Shown here: one piece after another, positions 48,934 to 57,854 of the stretch | Position numbering within the stretch: position 1 is the first letter of the stretch | Layout: each line of letters opens with the position of its first letter | NCBI GenBank assembly: GCA_002367105.1 | Contig: DFCS01000035.1 | Coordinates: 12,033 to 72,471 of the forward strand | Source: Hungatella sp. UBA3048 | Lineage (GTDB): Bacteria; Bacillota; Clostridia; Lachnospirales; Lachnospiraceae | DNA length: 60,439 bases | Reading direction: 5' to 3' | The notes under the pieces: generated by a model | Databases searched by the model: none | What the model saw: only the letters and a program-made list of their open reading frames with translations | What the model was told of the DNA's origin: nothing | Made by a program: the position numbers and the translations under genes

Positions 48934-49431
48934 ATGCCAAAAACAATGTACTGGATACCAATGTACTGATTCAGGCCCCTTACGCCTTAGAATCCTTTGA
49001 AGAGAACTACATTGTCCTTCCCTTAGCAGTACTGGAAAAGCTTGACAGGCTTAAAAACTCCGATGGAGAATGCGGCAGCAACGCCAGGCAAGCGATTCGA
49101 TTACTGGAAAACCTGCGTCTTTCCGGAAACCTTACTGATGGCGTTCCGCTTTCTAACGGTGGATTTCTCCGATTGGAAGTAAACCATGTGGATGTTCCTC
49201 TGCCTGAGGGCATGCAGTAAAGGGATTGTTACCCGCGTGGGTAAGGGCACTAAAGTCATTTTGCTTGGAGATCCGGCTCAGATAGACAATCCTCTTCTTG
49301 ATGAGCGTACCAACGGTCTTTCTTATGCGGCAGAGCGGATGAAGGGCAGTCCGCTCAGTGTTCAACTTACGATGCTCCCCGATGAATGCGTCCGCTCCGA
49401 TCTGGCATTGGACGCAGCTCAAAGAATGTAA
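48934..49431 (+). pseudogene. Decayed PIN-PhoH family gene (internal deletion and frameshifts)
   Basis: The frame starting near 48948 reads VLDTNVLIQAPYALESFEE ... LPLAVLEKLDRLKNSDGE, then VNHVDVPLPEGMQ and a stop: the N-terminal PIN domain of PhoH-like proteins. The likely ATG (48934, behind GGAGAATA) is in another frame. From about 49211, in a third arrangement, comes IVTRVGKGTKVILLGDPAQIDNPLLDERTNGLSYAAERMKGSPLSVQLTM, the C-terminal PhoH ATPase with Walker B. The central part including Walker A is missing (about 165 of 430 residues remain). The gene is clearly inactive. Confidence 0.88.
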
Positions 49432-49562
49432 ACGGATGAAGATGCTCACAAAATTCCTGACTGGTATTTTCGTATAAACACAAACTGGTACTTTCAATAA
49501 GTCCAGTTATGGGGCATAATAACTATATTAACTGAGACCCCAAAATACTAGGAGGAATTGTT

Positions 49563-50435
49563 ATGAAAGAGCAATATGAACTCAATAAAAATCTGGCCCA
49601 AATGCTAAAGGGCGGCGTAATCATGGATGTCAGCACCCCGGAACAGGCGCAAATAGCTGAAAAAGCGGGTGCATGTGCGGTGATGGCATTGGAGCGGATT
49701 CCCGCCGATATTCGGGCAGCAGGCGGCGTTTCCAGAATGAGCGACCCTAAAATGATTAAGGGGATCCAAGCGGCGGTCACCATTCCTGTAATGGCAAAGG
49801 TACGCATTGGACATTTTGTGGAAGCACAAATTCTGGAGGCCATTGAAATCGACTACATAGACGAAAGCGAAGTGCTTTCTCCGGCGGATGACATCTATCA
49901 CATTGACAAAACAAAATTCCGCGCACCCTTTGTCTGCGGTGCGAAGGACCTTGGAGAAGCATTGCGCCGCATTACCGAGGGCGCGTCGATGATTCGTACC
50001 AAGGGCGAGCCAGGGACTGGTGATGTGGTTCAGGCCGTGCGGCATATGCGGAAAATTCAAAGTGAAATCCGGATGCTCACTGCATTGCGGACGGATGAAT
50101 TATCTGAAGCCGCTAAACAACTGGCTTCCCCATTGGATCTGGTGAAATGGGTGTCACAAAAAGGCAAACTTCCTGTGGTGAACTTTGCCGCCGGTGGCGT
50201 GGCGACTCCTGCTGATGCCGCACTGCTGATGCAGCTGGGAGCGGAAGGTGTGTTTGTGGGTTCTGGCATCTTTAAATCTGGCAATCCGGAAAAACGTGCC
50301 GCCGCCATTGTAAAAGCAGTTACCAATTTTAATGATGCAAAGCTGATCGCAGAACTTAGCGCAGACTTGGGTGAAGCGATGGTAGGTATCAATGAGCAGG
50401 AAATCGCCCTTTTGATGGCGGAACGCGGAAAGTAG
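49563..50435 (+). CDS. pdxS: Pyridoxal 5'-phosphate synthase, lyase subunit
   Basis: 290 residues. TIM-barrel PdxS with VIMDVSTPEQAQIAEKAGACAVMALERIPADIRAAGGVSRM (catalytic region), VMAKVRIGHFVEAQIL, YIDESEVLSPAD, TKGEPGTGD and VNFAAGGVATPADAALMMQ-like block. It makes PLP from ribose-5-phosphate, glyceraldehyde-3-phosphate and ammonia from PdxT. GGAGG precedes the ATG. Confidence 0.97.
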   Translation: MKEQYELNKNLAQMLKGGVIMDVSTPEQAQIAEKAGACAVMALERIPADIRAAGGVSRMSDPKMIKGIQAAVTIPVMAKVRIGHFVEAQILEAIEIDYIDESEVLSPADDIYHIDKTKFRAPFVCGAKDLGEALRRITEGASMIRTKGEPGTGDVVQAVRHMRKIQSEIRMLTALRTDELSEAAKQLASPLDLVKWVSQKGKLPVVNFAAGGVATPADAALLMQLGAEGVFVGSGIFKSGNPEKRAAAIVKAVTNFNDAKLIAELSADLGEAMVGINEQEIALLMAERGK

Positions 50436-50445
50436 AGTGAGTGCC

Positions 50446-51018
50446 ATGAGGATTGGAATACTTGCCCTGCAGGGTGCGTTTATAGAGCATGAAAAGATGC
50501 TGGTAAAATTGGGGGCAGACAGTTTTGAAATCCGGCAACGGACAGATCTTTCGGAAGAGATAAACGGCTTAATATTACCCGGAGGCGAAAGCACGGTGAT
50601 GGAAAAGTTGATGGGGGAATCAGAATTAAAGGAGCCTATCCTTCAAATGATTCAGAGAGGAATCCCTGTGATGGGTACTTGCGCCGGTATGATTCTGCTG
50701 GCGAAAACAGTTATCGGAGGAGAAAGCCATCTTGCCTGTATGGACATTACAGTGGAGCGCAACGCATACGGGAGGCAGCTGGCCAGCTTTAAAACTGAAT
50801 CGGAATATGGCGGCGCTGGAATCATTCCGATGGTGTTTATCCGTGCGCCATATGTTGCGAATGTTGGTCAGGGCGTGGAAGTTTTGGCAAAGGTTGACGG
50901 AAAAACCGTGGCTGTCCGGGAAAAGAATATGCTGGCTTGTGCTTTCCATCCAGAGCTGACGGAAGATACGACCGTTCATTCTCACTTTTTGCACATGTGT
51001 AATACAATGAATTGTTGA
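50446..51018 (+). CDS. pdxT: Pyridoxal 5'-phosphate synthase, glutaminase subunit
   Basis: 190 residues from ATG 50446 (a GTG 9 bases earlier is also possible). Nucleophile Cys in PVMGTCAGMILLAK, His-x-Glu in LACAFHPELTED, and the LPGGESTVMEKL oxyanion loop. It supplies ammonia to PdxS; 10 bases separate the two genes. Confidence 0.96.
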   Translation: MRIGILALQGAFIEHEKMLVKLGADSFEIRQRTDLSEEINGLILPGGESTVMEKLMGESELKEPILQMIQRGIPVMGTCAGMILLAKTVIGGESHLACMDITVERNAYGRQLASFKTESEYGGAGIIPMVFIRAPYVANVGQGVEVLAKVDGKTVAVREKNMLACAFHPELTEDTTVHSHFLHMCNTMNC

Positions 51019-51183
51019 GAGAGTCGGGACTCGATTGTTCTGCAAAATAGTTCTTTCTGGCCTCAGTTGATATCGCTGTGTTATAATGATATAATTAGGT
51101 TTAGGGGAAACAGGTATTAAAACTGCAAATCGGATTGTGCAGACTACGAACTAATTATATGTATATAATTCTGAGGTAATTTC

Positions 51184-51879
51184 ATGGACTTGAAGAAGGA
51201 GTGGGAGAAATACGAGAAGGAAATAGAATTCAATTATTCTGTACTGCCTGATGAGATGAAGAGCAGAGGAGAATTGATTACCTATGCACCAAAACAATTT
51301 ATCGTATCTCAGGGTGAATTTCCCCAATATATCTATTTTATTATAGAGGGAATTGCTTTAGGAACGAGAAATTATTCTGATGGTAATGAATATAACTATT
51401 TCCAGATCGATAAAAATAATGGAAGCATTGGTTTGCTTGAGCTTTTTGCTCGTAAAGATGCATATGTTGCAACCATTATCAGTATGACGGAGGTTAAGGC
51501 CGTCAGAATGGAGTCTGTAGCTATCTATGCATATGTAATGAATCATATCGATATGTTAAGACGCTGCCTGACATTGGTATCAGATGATTTATATAAACGA
51601 TCGGGGAATGACGGTATCTTTTATTATTTAGATGGTCTTGACCGGGTACGGTACTATTTTGTAAATTATTATGATGCACATAAGAAGGATACAACTGATA
51701 TCATAACTGTAGAAGCAGAATACCAGGATATTGCAAATAGTGTGGGAATCAGCCTCCGGACTGTGGGAAGAAGCATCCGTAAGCTGAAGGACAGAGAAGA
51801 AATAAATTCTATACGTAAAAAAGTAATTATTACAAAAGAAAAGTATGATATCTTATTTGATAACTTGTGGATTCGGTAA
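51184..51879 (+). CDS. Crp/Fnr-family transcriptional regulator
   Basis: 231 residues. Cyclic-nucleotide-binding-like beta-roll (KQFIVSQGEFPQYIYFIIEGIALGTR, then KNNGSIGLLELFARKDAYVATIISMTEVKAVRM) and a C-terminal winged helix (YQDIANSVGISLRTVGRSIRKLKDREEI). The canonical cAMP-contact arginine-serine pair and the four N-terminal Fnr cysteines are not evident, so the ligand is unknown. It directly precedes the nucleoside importer, which it may control. AT-rich coding. Confidence 0.88.
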   Translation: MDLKKEWEKYEKEIEFNYSVLPDEMKSRGELITYAPKQFIVSQGEFPQYIYFIIEGIALGTRNYSDGNEYNYFQIDKNNGSIGLLELFARKDAYVATIISMTEVKAVRMESVAIYAYVMNHIDMLRRCLTLVSDDLYKRSGNDGIFYYLDGLDRVRYYFVNYYDAHKKDTTDIITVEAEYQDIANSVGISLRTVGRSIRKLKDREEINSIRKKVIITKEKYDILFDNLWIR

Positions 51880-51929
51880 AATTGCCGCAAATCGCTTAGA
51901 ATAAAAAGCGTTTTGTGGCAATTTTTTTA
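51877..51929 (+). terminator. Intrinsic terminator after the Crp-type gene
   Basis: AAAATTGCC(G)CAAA-T-CGCTT pairs with AAGCG-TTTTG(T)GGCAATTTT and is followed by T-run. Confidence 0.88.
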
Positions 51930-52047
51930 TTGGAATCCGGGAAGAAAAAGTCATATGACCTTTACTGAAATAACAAAGTTACCATATAATCATCACGTAC
52001 AGTACGAAATAAACAAAAATATTTTTGTAAAAAACGAGGAGTATGGT

Positions 52048-52950
52048 ATGTCCAAAAATAATGGAAAAAGAATTCTGATTGATACAGACCTGGGCGATGA
52101 TATAGATGATGCCGCTGCGCTGATCATGGCGATGAATTCAACGGAACTTGAGATTGCCGGAATTACGACTGTTTATCAAAACACCTATAAAAGGGCGGAA
52201 ATGGTACTGGATCTATGTGAGCAATATGGGAAAGAAGGGATTGAAGTATGTGCAGGCTACAGTATCCCCCTTATAGAGAGACCTGATTTTGAAGAAGATC
52301 CTATTCAATATGAGATTTTGAGAAAAGGGAGAAAGTATCCGGTATATCAGGAGATGAACGGAGCGGAATTCATGATTCAGAAGGTAAAAGAAAACCCTGA
52401 TCTTACAATTGTAGAAATGGGTGCTATGACCAATCTCGCAAAGGCTTTTTATGAAGCCCCGGATATCATGAAGCAGACGAATATCATAGCCATGGGAGGT
52501 GTTTTCTCAAGCAGTGCCCCGGAATGGAACATCCGATGTGATCCTGAAGCGGCAAGAATTGTTATGGACTACGCAGAGCATCTGACGATGTTTGGACTTG
52601 ATGTAACAAAATATTGCAGAATCTCAGAAGAGCTTTTGGAGACGTTATGCCCGCCGGGAAACGAAAGGATGCAATATTACAAGAGAGGAACAGAAATCTT
52701 CCGGGAAAAGACGGGATATCCCGTCACCTTTCATGATGCATTGCTGATAGCATATCTTTTGGATCCAACGGTTGTGAACTTAAGGCAAAATGATTTTAAC
52801 GTGGAACTTTCCGGAGAAAATACAAGAGGTGCAATCATATTTAAAACAAATGCCTATGACATACATGTGAAAGTTGAAAAGGATTTTAAGTACGCGGAGT
52901 GGATTGATGTAGAAAAATTCAGAAGCATAGTAAAAGAGAGAATTTATTAA
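52048..52950 (+). CDS. Nucleoside hydrolase, inosine-uridine type
   Basis: 300 residues from ATG 52048 (GAGGAG six bases before); the longer upstream reading lacks a site. The Ca2+-binding motif DTDLGDDIDDAAAL is diagnostic, with GAMTNLAKA and FHDALLIAYLLDPT completing the metal site. It hydrolyses ribonucleosides to base plus ribose. It lies 17 bases upstream of the BMP importer genes, coupling uptake to cleavage. Confidence 0.94.
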   Translation: MSKNNGKRILIDTDLGDDIDDAAALIMAMNSTELEIAGITTVYQNTYKRAEMVLDLCEQYGKEGIEVCAGYSIPLIERPDFEEDPIQYEILRKGRKYPVYQEMNGAEFMIQKVKENPDLTIVEMGAMTNLAKAFYEAPDIMKQTNIIAMGGVFSSSAPEWNIRCDPEAARIVMDYAEHLTMFGLDVTKYCRISEELLETLCPPGNERMQYYKRGTEIFREKTGYPVTFHDALLIAYLLDPTVVNLRQNDFNVELSGENTRGAIIFKTNAYDIHVKVEKDFKYAEWIDVEKFRSIVKERIY

Positions 52951-52967
52951 AATCAGGAGGTACGATC

Positions 52968-54095
52968 ATGAAAAAGAAAATAGCTTTGATTTTGGCAATG
53001 TGTTTAACAATGAGTACATTATTTACGGGCTGCTCTGCACCAGAACCGGAAAAGGAGGCTGGAAGCAATTCGGTAAAATCGACCGGTGAAACCTTTGATG
53101 GAACTTCAGCCGATTATAAGGTGGCTTTGATGATACCTGGTAATTTAGGTGACAAATCATTTTTTGACTCCTCCTTTGAAGCGATTGGCCTTTTAGAAAA
53201 AGAGTTTGGTATGAAGGTAGACTATGTGGAAGCCGGACGTGATGCCTCAAAATATTATTCTGCTTATGTGGATTTATGTGAGAAAGGGTATGATCTCATA
53301 CTTACCGTTTCAAGTAATGGGGATGATGCACTGACACAGGCAGCAGAAGAGTATCCGGAACAAAAATTTATTAATTTAGATGGACAAATGGAGGAGATAC
53401 CTTCCAATGTATATATTATGGCTCCCAAGAATAACGAGATGAGTTATCTGGCGGGCGCAGCAGCGGCATTAAAAGCGGAAGAATTAAATGAAGGAGTCAT
53501 TGGCTTTGTGGGAGGAATGGATATCCCGGGAATCAATGAATTCCTGGTGGGATATATTGAGGGAGCTTTAGAAATTAATCCGGATATAAAGGTTGCTGCA
53601 TCCTATGTGGGCAGTTTTACAGATACTGCAAAAGGAAAAGAAAACGCATTGATTCTCTTTAATTCAGGGATACCAGTTATTTTTGCGGCGGCGGGACAGT
53701 CAGGTATTGGAGTCATTGACGGAGCAGTAGAGAAAGGGAAATTTGTCATTGGAGTTGATTCCGATCAAGCAGAATCGTTAAAAGATTCCCGGCCGGATAT
53801 GGCGAATGTAATCATCACGTCTGCAATCAAAAACATTCCTGAAAATGCAGTTACGATCGTTCGGCAGGCCATGGATGCAGAAGTGAATTATGGAAGCAAA
53901 GGTTTTTACGGAATTAAAGAAGGGGCAGTGGGTATTACAGAAAATGAATTTTATGAAAAGTTGATGACACAAGCTGCAAGAGAACAGATAAAGGAGTTAA
54001 AAAATAAAGTAATAAATGGAGAAATCAAACTGACCGATCCGACCGGGCTGACAACAGAAGAAGTAAACAAGATAAGGGAAGATGTGCGCCCGTAA
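52968..54095 (+). CDS. BMP-family ABC transporter substrate-binding lipoprotein (nucleoside type)
   Basis: 375 residues. Lipoprotein signal with lipobox STLFTGC (Cys about 22) and basic-membrane-protein fold (YKVALMIPGNLGDKSFFDSSFEAI, MAPKNNEMSYLAGAAAALK, GVIGFVGGMDIPGINEFLVGYIEGA). BmpA/PnrA homologues bind purine nucleosides. AGGAGG precedes the ATG. Confidence 0.93.
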   Translation: MKKKIALILAMCLTMSTLFTGCSAPEPEKEAGSNSVKSTGETFDGTSADYKVALMIPGNLGDKSFFDSSFEAIGLLEKEFGMKVDYVEAGRDASKYYSAYVDLCEKGYDLILTVSSNGDDALTQAAEEYPEQKFINLDGQMEEIPSNVYIMAPKNNEMSYLAGAAAALKAEELNEGVIGFVGGMDIPGINEFLVGYIEGALEINPDIKVAASYVGSFTDTAKGKENALILFNSGIPVIFAAAGQSGIGVIDGAVEKGKFVIGVDSDQAESLKDSRPDMANVIITSAIKNIPENAVTIVRQAMDAEVNYGSKGFYGIKEGAVGITENEFYEKLMTQAAREQIKELKNKVINGEIKLTDPTGLTTEEVNKIREDVRP

Positions 54096-54133
54096 TATTT
54101 GAACCGCAAAGCAGCATTTGCTTATGAGCATAC

Positions 54134-54153
54134 AGCGAAGCGGATTGCGAATA
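54134..54153 (+). repeat. Dispersed GCGGATTGC intergenic motif, copy C
   Basis: AGCGAAGCGGATTGCGAATA matches copy A (31831-31850) at 18 of 20 positions and shares CGGATTGCGAATA with 60229-60241 in the T-box leader. Confidence 0.55.
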
Positions 54154-54184
54154 AAAACGTTCGGATCGAGAAAAGGTGAACAAT

Positions 54185-55741
54185 ATGGGTGATTATATAT
54201 TAGAGATGAATAACATTGCCAAAGTGTATGGGAATGGCGTTGTGGCGAATTCTGATGTGTCTTTCAATTTGAAAAAGGGGGAAATACATGCATTAGTAGG
54301 AGAAAACGGTGCGGGAAAATCCACATTAATGAAAATCCTGTTCGGGATGGAGGCACCATCCCGGGGGAGTATGAGCTTAAAAGGGAAACCGGTAAGCTTC
54401 TCCAATTCAAGAGAGGCCATTGGGGAAGGGATTGGAATGGTACATCAGCATTTTATGCTGGTGGAATCCTTTTCTGTTGCACAAAACATTGTTTTGGGAA
54501 TGGAACCTCAGAAATATATGTTCGTAAATAAAGAACAGGCGGAGCGGTTTACCGATGAAATAAGTCAGAAATACAATCTGAAGGTTAATCCAAAAGAAAT
54601 AACAAAGAATCTTCCCGTAGGCGTGAAACAAAAAGTGGAAATCTTAAAAGCATTGGCACGAGGCGCTGAAATTCTTATTTTAGACGAGCCGACGGCAGTT
54701 TTGGCGCCGCAGGAAACAAAGCAGTTATTTGATGAGTTGGAAAATTTGAAGCAGCAAGGGCATACGATTGTTTTCATATCACATAAAATACCGGAAATCA
54801 AGCAGATATCAGACCGGATTACCGTTATGAGAAGCGGAAAGACGATTGGTACCTATGAATGTGAAAATGTTACAGAACAGGAAATCTCGAATCTGATTAT
54901 GGGATGTGAAATGGATACATCCATAACAAAGGAAAAAAGAGATTTTGGAAAAACATATGTTAATGCAGAGGAAATTTCCTATAAAGATAAAAGCGGCGTT
55001 TTAGTCCTTAAAGATATTTCCTTTGGAGTCAAAAGCGGTATGATTTTTGGCATTGCAGGAGTTCAGGGGAATGGTCAGTCAGAATTGGTAGATTTAATGA
55101 CAAAGCGCAAAAGCCTCCAGGAAGGAAAGATTCTGTTTGAGGGAAAAAATATTGAGAACCTTGGGGTTTCTGACATTAGAAAAACAAAGTTCGGTTATAT
55201 ACCGGAAGACAGACTTGATCAGGGGGTATCAGCAAGTGAATCCATCAGGGAAAATATGATATCCAATCGTTTGGGTTCTAAAATGTTCAGCAATCACGGT
55301 TTCTTAAATTTCAAAAATATTCACGCATTTGTTGAAAGGAACATTAAGAACTATGAAATACGATGTACCGGCGGGCATCAGCCTGTAGGAATGCTTTCAG
55401 GCGGAAATATGCAGAAGGTAGTAGTTGCAAGGGAATGTGGAGATGAGCCTAATATACTGATTGCAGAACAGCCGACTAGAGGAGTGGACATTGGCGCCGC
55501 ACACATTATTCATAAGAAAATAGTGGAACTCAGCGAAAAGGGCTGTGCAGTACTTTTAATATCAGCGGATTTAAGTGAAGTGCTGAAATTATCAGATGTT
55601 GTTGCCGTTATGTATGAAGGAGAAATCGTCGCTTACTTTGATCATACAGAGGGACTGGATGAAGAAAAACTGGGCCTTTATATGCTGGGAATCAAAAGAC
55701 ATGGGGCGGAACAGGTCAGAAAGGCGGTAAACCAGGAATGA
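54185..55741 (+). CDS. Nucleoside ABC transporter ATP-binding protein (NupA/MglA type, two ATPase halves)
   Basis: 518 residues from ATG 54185. First half: Walker A GENGAGKST, MVHQHFMLVESFSVAQNIVLG, Walker B ILILDEPTAVL. Second half: degenerate Walker A GVQGNGQSE, signature LSGGNMQKVVVAREC and Walker B ILIAEQPTRGVD. The GMVHQHFMLV loop is specific to nucleoside (NupA/YufO) ATPases. It overlaps the following permease gene by 4 bases. Confidence 0.94.
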   Translation: MGDYILEMNNIAKVYGNGVVANSDVSFNLKKGEIHALVGENGAGKSTLMKILFGMEAPSRGSMSLKGKPVSFSNSREAIGEGIGMVHQHFMLVESFSVAQNIVLGMEPQKYMFVNKEQAERFTDEISQKYNLKVNPKEITKNLPVGVKQKVEILKALARGAEILILDEPTAVLAPQETKQLFDELENLKQQGHTIVFISHKIPEIKQISDRITVMRSGKTIGTYECENVTEQEISNLIMGCEMDTSITKEKRDFGKTYVNAEEISYKDKSGVLVLKDISFGVKSGMIFGIAGVQGNGQSELVDLMTKRKSLQEGKILFEGKNIENLGVSDIRKTKFGYIPEDRLDQGVSASESIRENMISNRLGSKMFSNHGFLNFKNIHAFVERNIKNYEIRCTGGHQPVGMLSGGNMQKVVVARECGDEPNILIAEQPTRGVDIGAAHIIHKKIVELSEKGCAVLLISADLSEVLKLSDVVAVMYEGEIVAYFDHTEGLDEEKLGLYMLGIKRHGAEQVRKAVNQE

Positions 55742-56808
55742 GCAGAGAAAGAACCTTTAACATGTTAAGAACAGCGGTTTCTATGATTGCCGCAATGCTG
55801 GTTGCTTTCATCATCATTTTATTTGTAAGTGATCAGCCTGTTGAATCCATCAAAATATTTCTCGTACAACCATTTTCTTCCAGGAGATATTTGGGGAATA
55901 TAGTGGAAACTGCGATTCCTCTTATTTTTTCAGGACTTTCAATGGCACTGCTGTTTCAAACAGGTTTATTTAATCTTGGGGGCGAAGGGGTATTCTTTAT
56001 GTCCGGAATTGCAGGTTCCCTGGTTGCTATCTGGTTTCAGCTTCCCTTTTATATATTTCCGTTTGTCTGTATTGCCGCAGGGGCGGTTACCGGAATTCTG
56101 GTCATGCTGGTACCTGGCGTTCTAAAAGCAAAATACGGTGCAAATGAAATGGTTACTTCCCTGATGATGAATAATATTGCTTACGGAATCGGTTGTTATA
56201 TTTTGAACAATATCATGCGTGATCCTTCCGTGTCATCGCTGGTATCCTATAAGTACCGTAAAGCGGCATTGCTGCCAACGGTCATAAGCGGAACAAGAGT
56301 CCATCTGGGTCTTATGATAGCAATCTTATGTGTCGTCATTGTTTATATCTTTCTGTATAAAACAAAAGGAGGATATGAAGTTCGGGCTACGGGAACTAAC
56401 ATCCGTTTTGCGAAATATTCAGGTATCCGCGTAACAAAGGTAATTATTCTCGTACACGTAATTGCAGGTGCAGTCGCCGGATGCGGTGGGATCGTGGAAT
56501 GTCTGGGATTGCATAAAAGGTTCGAATGGACCGCACTTCCTGGTTATGGGTTTGATGGAGCTATGATTGCAATGCTGGCAAATAACAATCCCTTCGGAGT
56601 CGTAGGTGCAGCGCTATTTGTGGGATATTTAAGGGTCGGAGCGGATCTGGTGAATCGTTTTGCAGATGTGCCCACAGAAATGATTGCAATTTTACAAAGC
56701 CTGATTATTCTGTTAATATCTGCCGAAAAATTTTTGCATAAGTATAAGCAAGCATGGATTGAAAAGGATGTGAACATCGGGGAGGTTAAAAATGAAGGAG
56801 TTTTTTAA
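55738..56808 (+). CDS. Nucleoside ABC transporter permease (NupB/YufP type)
   Basis: 356 residues, about nine membrane spans. The MTSLMMNNIAYGIG-like segment and KYGANEMV mark BPD_transp_2 nucleoside permeases. Starts inside the ATPase stop (ATGA overlap) and overlaps the next permease by 17 bases. Forms the heterodimeric channel with it. Confidence 0.93.
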   Translation: MSRERTFNMLRTAVSMIAAMLVAFIIILFVSDQPVESIKIFLVQPFSSRRYLGNIVETAIPLIFSGLSMALLFQTGLFNLGGEGVFFMSGIAGSLVAIWFQLPFYIFPFVCIAAGAVTGILVMLVPGVLKAKYGANEMVTSLMMNNIAYGIGCYILNNIMRDPSVSSLVSYKYRKAALLPTVISGTRVHLGLMIAILCVVIVYIFLYKTKGGYEVRATGTNIRFAKYSGIRVTKVIILVHVIAGAVAGCGGIVECLGLHKRFEWTALPGYGFDGAMIAMLANNNPFGVVGAALFVGYLRVGADLVNRFADVPTEMIAILQSLIILLISAEKFLHKYKQAWIEKDVNIGEVKNEGVF

Positions 56809-57709
56809 TTCAATATTCACAAGTGATTTTGTATATTCTGTTTTCAGAGTTACAACTCCTTTGCTCTTTGCGTCAATGGGAGCGGTTATTTCCGATGTGG
56901 CGGGGGTACCCAATATTGCCTTGGAGGGTTTGATGCTGATTGCAGCATTTGCTGGAATGTATTTTAGTTTCTTAACTCAAAGTGCTTTTATCGGTTTATT
57001 AATGGCCTTGGCCGCAGCTGTTCTTTTTACTGGAATTTTAGCTTTTTTTACACTGTATTATAAAACAAACATTATATTAGGAGGCATTGCAATTAATAGT
57101 CTGGCCAGCGGCGGAACCGTGTTTTTCCTTTATCTGACTGCTCATGATAAAGGAACCAGTGTGGCATTAGCCAGTAAGACCCTGCCTGTTCTTCGAATTC
57201 CGGTCATTGAGAATATTCCTGTTTTAGGAAGTATTCTTTCAGGACATAATGTTTTGACTTATCTCTCCATATTCTCTGTCGTTTTTACTTACTTTCTATT
57301 AAAAGGAACGGCTCTAGGATATCATATACGTGCGGTTGGTGAGAAGAAAACAGCAGCAGAATCCGTTGGCATCAGTGTAGTTAGAACACAGGCAACCGCC
57401 TTACTGCTAAGCGGTATCATGTGTGGATTTGGCGGCGCTTTTATGTCTATGGGTTATGTATCATGGTTTTCCAGAGATATGGTGAGCGGCAGAGGCTGGA
57501 TTGCCCTGGCGGCAGAAGCAATGGGCAGACAGACGGCTATAGGCTCTGCGGCTGCTTCTGTGCTGTTTGGTATTGCAGATGCGTTTTCCAATGTAGCTGC
57601 ATCGATGGGGTTACCGTCTGATTTGGTAAAAACAATACCGTACTTTGCCACTTTGATGGGGCTGGCAGTTTTTTCTGTAAAAACCTATAAAAGATATAAA
57701 GATGCATAA
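56792..57709 (+). CDS. Nucleoside ABC transporter permease (NupC/YufQ type)
   Basis: 305 residues, about eight spans. LFASMGAVISDVAGVPNIALEGLMLIAAF at the N-terminus and GRGWIALAAEAMGRQTAIGSAAASVLFG near the C-terminus are characteristic of the second nucleoside permease. It is the last gene of the importer operon, followed by a terminator. Confidence 0.93.
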   Translation: MKEFFNSIFTSDFVYSVFRVTTPLLFASMGAVISDVAGVPNIALEGLMLIAAFAGMYFSFLTQSAFIGLLMALAAAVLFTGILAFFTLYYKTNIILGGIAINSLASGGTVFFLYLTAHDKGTSVALASKTLPVLRIPVIENIPVLGSILSGHNVLTYLSIFSVVFTYFLLKGTALGYHIRAVGEKKTAAESVGISVVRTQATALLLSGIMCGFGGAFMSMGYVSWFSRDMVSGRGWIALAAEAMGRQTAIGSAAASVLFGIADAFSNVAASMGLPSDLVKTIPYFATLMGLAVFSVKTYKRYKDA

Positions 57710-57747
57710 AAGGTTTGATTCTTATCAGCCATATAATACTTAATAAT

Positions 57748-57796
57748 AAAAGTGAGGATGCATGCAAAGAACCCTGTTGCATGTATCCTCACTTTT
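57748..57796. terminator. Bidirectional intrinsic terminator
   Basis: AAAAGTGAGGATGCATGCAA and TTGCATGTATCCTCACTTTT form a near-perfect 20-bp stem between convergent operons. Confidence 0.93.
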
Positions 57797-57854
57797 GATA
57801 TTACACGATTTCTTTGCCAGGAATCCGGAGGCCGGCATATAGTAGCGTTGTCTG

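Noticed and set aside
49186..49431. Stand-alone small gene in the PhoH region
   Set aside because: The frame is only the C-terminal PhoH part preceded by junk codons; with the PIN-domain frame upstream it is better explained as one decayed gene.
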